DNA from: Cephalothrix spiralis
Taxonomy: Eukaryota; Nemertea; Palaeonemertea; Archinemertea; Cephalotrichidae
Reading direction: 5' to 3'
Assembly (NCBI GenBank): GCA_032353305.1
Contig: JAUCNG010416132.1
Location: 1-10,195, forward strand
DNA length: 10,195 nucleotides
In this document: positions 7,680-10,195 of the stretch, in pieces
How positions within the stretch are numbered: the stretch's first letter is position 1
Layout: each line of letters starts with the position of its first letter
Notes under the pieces: model-generated
What the model was told of the DNA's origin: nothing
The model's database searches: none
What the model saw: the letters and a program-made list of their open reading frames with translations, nothing else
Position numbers and translations under genes: made by a program

Positions 7680-7680
7680 A

Positions 7681-7732
7681 TGTTATCGTAATAAATTTAT
7701 ATCTAATGTTATCGTTATTAATATACATCTAA
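7681..7732 (+). repeat. Two-unit 26-bp tandem repeat
   Basis: TGTTATCGTAATAAATTTAT followed by ATCTAA is repeated from 7707 as TGTTATCGTTATTAATATAC followed by ATCTAA. The period is 26 bp with a few substitutions. Confidence 0.55.
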
Positions 7733-8500
7733 GTCCCGGCACTTCTTAGAATAAGATTAAAGTAGATTTTTAACGGTTATTCCAAGAAATGGTTGAACTT
7801 TAAAACTACTTTAGAGAGCCACTTTGACAAAACAAAATAAAGTTTAGAATTATTGCAGAAGTTGAAAAATTGAAGTCTGAAGTCAAATTTTCAAAAACTA
7901 AAGGTTGTATAAATATTTTACTCATTTTTGTCCGCGGGTGTTGAAACTAAGATACGTAAATGACAGGGACATGCCGCTGGATTTTGGAAATCACCCCACA
8001 TTATTTTCGGTGTTTTCAAAAAAGAAACCCAAAGCTTCTTTTAGCATTCCACTTATCAATTGGTATCATGTCAATTACTAGTGAAATTCGATGCAAAACA
8101 GATATATACTACCTTCAAATGCATATAATGGATAATGTAACAAAATATAATCAATATTTACTTATTGTCCCGGATATTACTTCGCCTTTTTTCAAGTTAT
8201 TACTCTTACTCGATTTTATAAACCCGAAAATACTTTTAGGTCACACAAATTTTGAAAATTCCACCCTTTCCAGGTGCACGTCACCGTTATTGAAATGTAT
8301 TGACTTAAAATTTCTACAATTTTTTCAACTCCGGTTTTGTAATAATTCAGCTTATTCTATAAAATCAAGATACACATTATAAAACTAAAATAAACATCAT
8401 ATAAAGTTCATACAATTTTATTCATTTTCATTTTACCTATCACAGTCCTTAAACATTTAAATATTTACACCATACAGTACCCGATCTATTAATTATCTTT
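7733..8500. other. AT-rich stretch with one unsupported 140-codon open frame (7960-8382, +)
   Basis: The open frame at 7960-8382 is rich in Leu, Ile, Phe, Lys and Ser, has no recognisable domain, no clear signal peptide and no cysteine pattern, and its base composition is that of the surrounding non-coding DNA. At this GC content a frame of this length is uncommon but not impossible in 10 kb, so I treat it as probably chance. Nothing else is seen here. Confidence 0.35.
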
Positions 8501-8506
8501 ACTGTA

Positions 8507-8555
8507 GTAAATTACAGTCAATCAAGTGTCGCTGTAAATTACAGTCAATCAAGTG
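8507..8555 (+). repeat. Perfect 22-bp direct repeat, 27-bp period
   Basis: GTAAATTACAGTCAATCAAG plus TG occurs at 8507-8528 and again, identical, at 8534-8555. Identity over 22 bases points to a recent local duplication. GTAAATTAC is itself a 9-mer with palindromic ends. Confidence 0.75.
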
Positions 8556-8715
8556 AAGGGGATTCAAACTCAGTTGTATTAACCAATATCTCAAAGACGT
8601 CAAAATTCATTAAAAAATAACCCAATTCATAAAATCTAAAGAATAGAAGTTATAATCGATATCAAAGGGTCCAACCGCGGTAGCCCCTTGGGTCCGTACG
8701 CGGCGTAATTTTTAC

Positions 8716-8935
8716 AGATCCGCCGAAGAAATTTTCGAAAAATATATGAAACAAAAATTTCTAAATTATTTTTTCCCCACAATAGACGACATTTTTTAGA
8801 TCGAAATAATAAAAAACCGTCGGATATTGCAAATTAAGAAGAAAAAAATTCCCCTCTGGCACGATCGAGAAGACTTTTTCAAAATATCTGAAAAATATCC
8901 CCCAATCAGATTTTGAAAATCAAGTCCGTATAGTC
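8716..8935 (+). repeat. Possible inverted relative of the 3.2-kb minisatellite
   Basis: GATCCGCCGAAGAAATTTTC then GAAAAATAT, followed by a T-run ending TTTTTTCCCC, closely resembles the reverse complement of 3430-3490 (GATCCGCCGATGAGAATTTC, then CGAAAAAT and a T-run ending TTTTACC). Further loose units follow (GACGACATTTTTTAGATCG near 8784 and GATCGAGAAGACTTTTTC near 8864), each trailing into an AT-run ending in CCCC. The family link is by eye and only the first unit is convincing. The GC-rich lead-in at about 8670-8705 (ACCGCGGTAGCCCC, GTACGCGGCG) may belong to the same element. Confidence 0.4.
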
Positions 8936-9340
8936 GGTGTTACACGAATACCAACATTATGTTAAGTGCAGTAAATAGTCAATTCGACATGGGTAGAGTG
9001 CCATAAAGAGTTACAGCACGACTAATTTCTATATTGAAATTAATAGGTGCTAGTTATTTTTTATGACACGAGACCCATGAATGAGGACTATATATTGCAC
9101 GATTGAACAACTGATTATTATAATCAATCCTATAAGAAAATTGGTTAATACAAAGAGTTAGATTGCTAATAACTATTGTTCTGATTGTAAAAAAGGGGCA
9201 AGGTTAGGCTTTTAAGTACTTTGCCTCAAAACAGACCGGGTATTGGTTTGATATCATATTTTGACAAAAAGAAAATTACGTAATTTAACGAAAAAGATTC
9301 GACTACAGGGTGAATGTCATTTTTTGAATGGTTCCAAAGT
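8936..9340. other. AT-rich stretch, nothing recognised
   Basis: I see no open frame of note, no RNA gene and no clear repeat between the minisatellite-like block and the 9.34-kb repeat pair. Confidence 0.4.
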
Positions 9341-9729
9341 AAGGTGAGATTTTTTCCTATTTTATATTTGACTTGGTATCGAAAAAGAATTTAATATTTC
9401 GTGGCGGCTAGGTGGTTATAGTATCAAAAGGTTTAGTAAAAGGTTACCAATTATTGTTATGCCACTAGATTTAAACTAATTTCGTTTCTTCTTTTTGGAT
9501 ATAGCTAGATACATTAACTTTGTTCTACAAGTAGTTTGCCTATATATGTATAGTAAAGTATAATTTTATTAACAATAATTTCATTACAATCTTCTATCAT
9601 AGATGATGTACGCCACTTTGGTATCTAAGAGATACAAGGCTTACCAAGATATAAAATATTTTGTGGCAGCTAGGTAGTTGTTATGTTCAGGGAAATTTTA
9701 AGATTTTTGGGGGACGAAATCCTCACCTT
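9341..9729. repeat. Pair of 25-bp direct repeats inside weak inverted ends
   Basis: AATATTTCGTGGCGGCTAGG plus TGGTT (9393-9417) and AATATTTTGTGGCAGCTAGG plus TAGTT (9655-9679) differ by three C/T or G/A changes. Around them, AAGGTGAGATTT at 9341 faces GAAATCCTCACCTT ending at 9729, a roughly 12-bp inverted pair. Together they might mark a small non-autonomous element of about 390 bp. Confidence 0.4.
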
Positions 9730-9813
9730 GTTATGGTATGTCTCTAAGTTAACTTTCTATTAAAGTGCAAAGGGTTTTATCGCGTTTTTATGATCTAATT
9801 CTGTCTAACATGA

Positions 9814-9860
9814 CAATAAACAGAAAATAAGTTAAATATTGTGAATAAACAGAGAATAAA
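9814..9860 (+). repeat. Short direct repeat AATAAACAGAAAATAA / AATAAACAGAGAATAA
   Basis: Two 16-base copies with one difference begin at about 9815 and 9844 within an AT-rich stretch. The rest of 9730-10095 holds nothing recognisable. Confidence 0.45.
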
Positions 9861-10095
9861 TTTTAGTTTGCTTTAAGTCGATAAAAAATCAAACACCGAG
9901 ATATGTCTCTTTGTTAAACAAAATGGCTAACAAGTAATTTTAAGTGCTAGAAATAACGAGCAAAATTACTAACGTAATAGTATAAGAAACAGATGATAAA
10001 TTAAGAAAATTATCATCACCCTGTAGACATGTTTTATTTCAAAACTAAGCACGGTACTATATTCGGCGATAAAAGTGCCTCTTTTTTGACAAGTA

Positions 10096-10164
10096 AAAAC
10101 CCTTTGGTGGTTTTGATCAAAACCCTTTGGTGGTTTTGATCAAAACCCTTTGGTGGTTTTGATC
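10096..10164 (+). repeat. Three perfect 23-bp tandem units, each containing an inverted repeat
   Basis: The unit AAAACCCTTTGGTGGTTTTG followed by ATC occurs three times without a mismatch at 10096-10118, 10119-10141 and 10142-10164. Across each unit border the arms GATCAAAACC and GGTTTTGATC are perfectly complementary over 10 bp around a 7-base CTTTGGT loop, so the array can form serial hairpins. The period is not a multiple of three, which argues against coding. Confidence 0.85.
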
Positions 10165-10195
10165 CATGATGTCTCGGCATCATTTACTGAAAGTT

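Noticed and set aside
1-10195. CRISPR array, tRNA or rRNA genes
   Set aside because: The only regular short array (10096-10164) has no spacers. I saw no cloverleaf with tRNA A and B boxes and no rRNA-like conserved block.

Overview
The window looks like nuclear DNA of an animal, most likely a marine lophotrochozoan such as a bivalve mollusc. It is strongly AT-rich and gene-poor, with GT-AG introns, secreted or GPI-anchored cysteine-rich proteins, and many short dispersed and tandem repeats. The lineage is inferred from the style of the proteins and repeats, not proven. Nothing in it looks bacterial or viral.

The left part (1-3130) holds two tandem paralogues of a Ly6/uPAR-type three-finger protein on the + strand. 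The first is cut by the window edge, leaving only its last exon (457-663) and part of the preceding intron. The second is complete in three exons (1220-1271, 1886-1995, 2727-2930) and encodes about 121 residues: signal peptide, ten-cysteine Ly6 domain and GPI-attachment tail. The duplicated block includes intron and 3' flank (1 to about 850 matches 2143 to about 3125). The paralogues are nearly identical except in the loop before the CC pair.

The middle (about 3160-4074) carries a degenerate GC-box minisatellite and a third copy of a dispersed repeat that also sits in the last intron of both Ly6 genes. Two of the three copies keep a perfect CGCGCATGCGCA palindrome.

On the - strand, 5875-4075 encodes a secreted, histidine-rich protein of about 580-600 residues. 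Its long open frame is broken once, near 5343-5436, where the second frame takes over in the +1 phase. The break could be a 49-bp mini-intron, an assembly error, a small deletion or a pseudogene lesion. A splice acceptor nine bases before the ATG suggests a 5' UTR intron.

The right part (about 5890-10195) has no gene I can recognise. It holds inverted repeats, several short tandem repeats, a possible relative of the 3.2-kb minisatellite in opposite orientation (8716-8935), and three perfect 23-bp units that each contain a 10-bp inverted repeat (10096-10164). A 140-codon open frame at 7960-8382 is probably chance.

No shared pathway links the Ly6 genes with the histidine-rich gene beyond both being secretory-pathway products. 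I see no clear multi-gene system.
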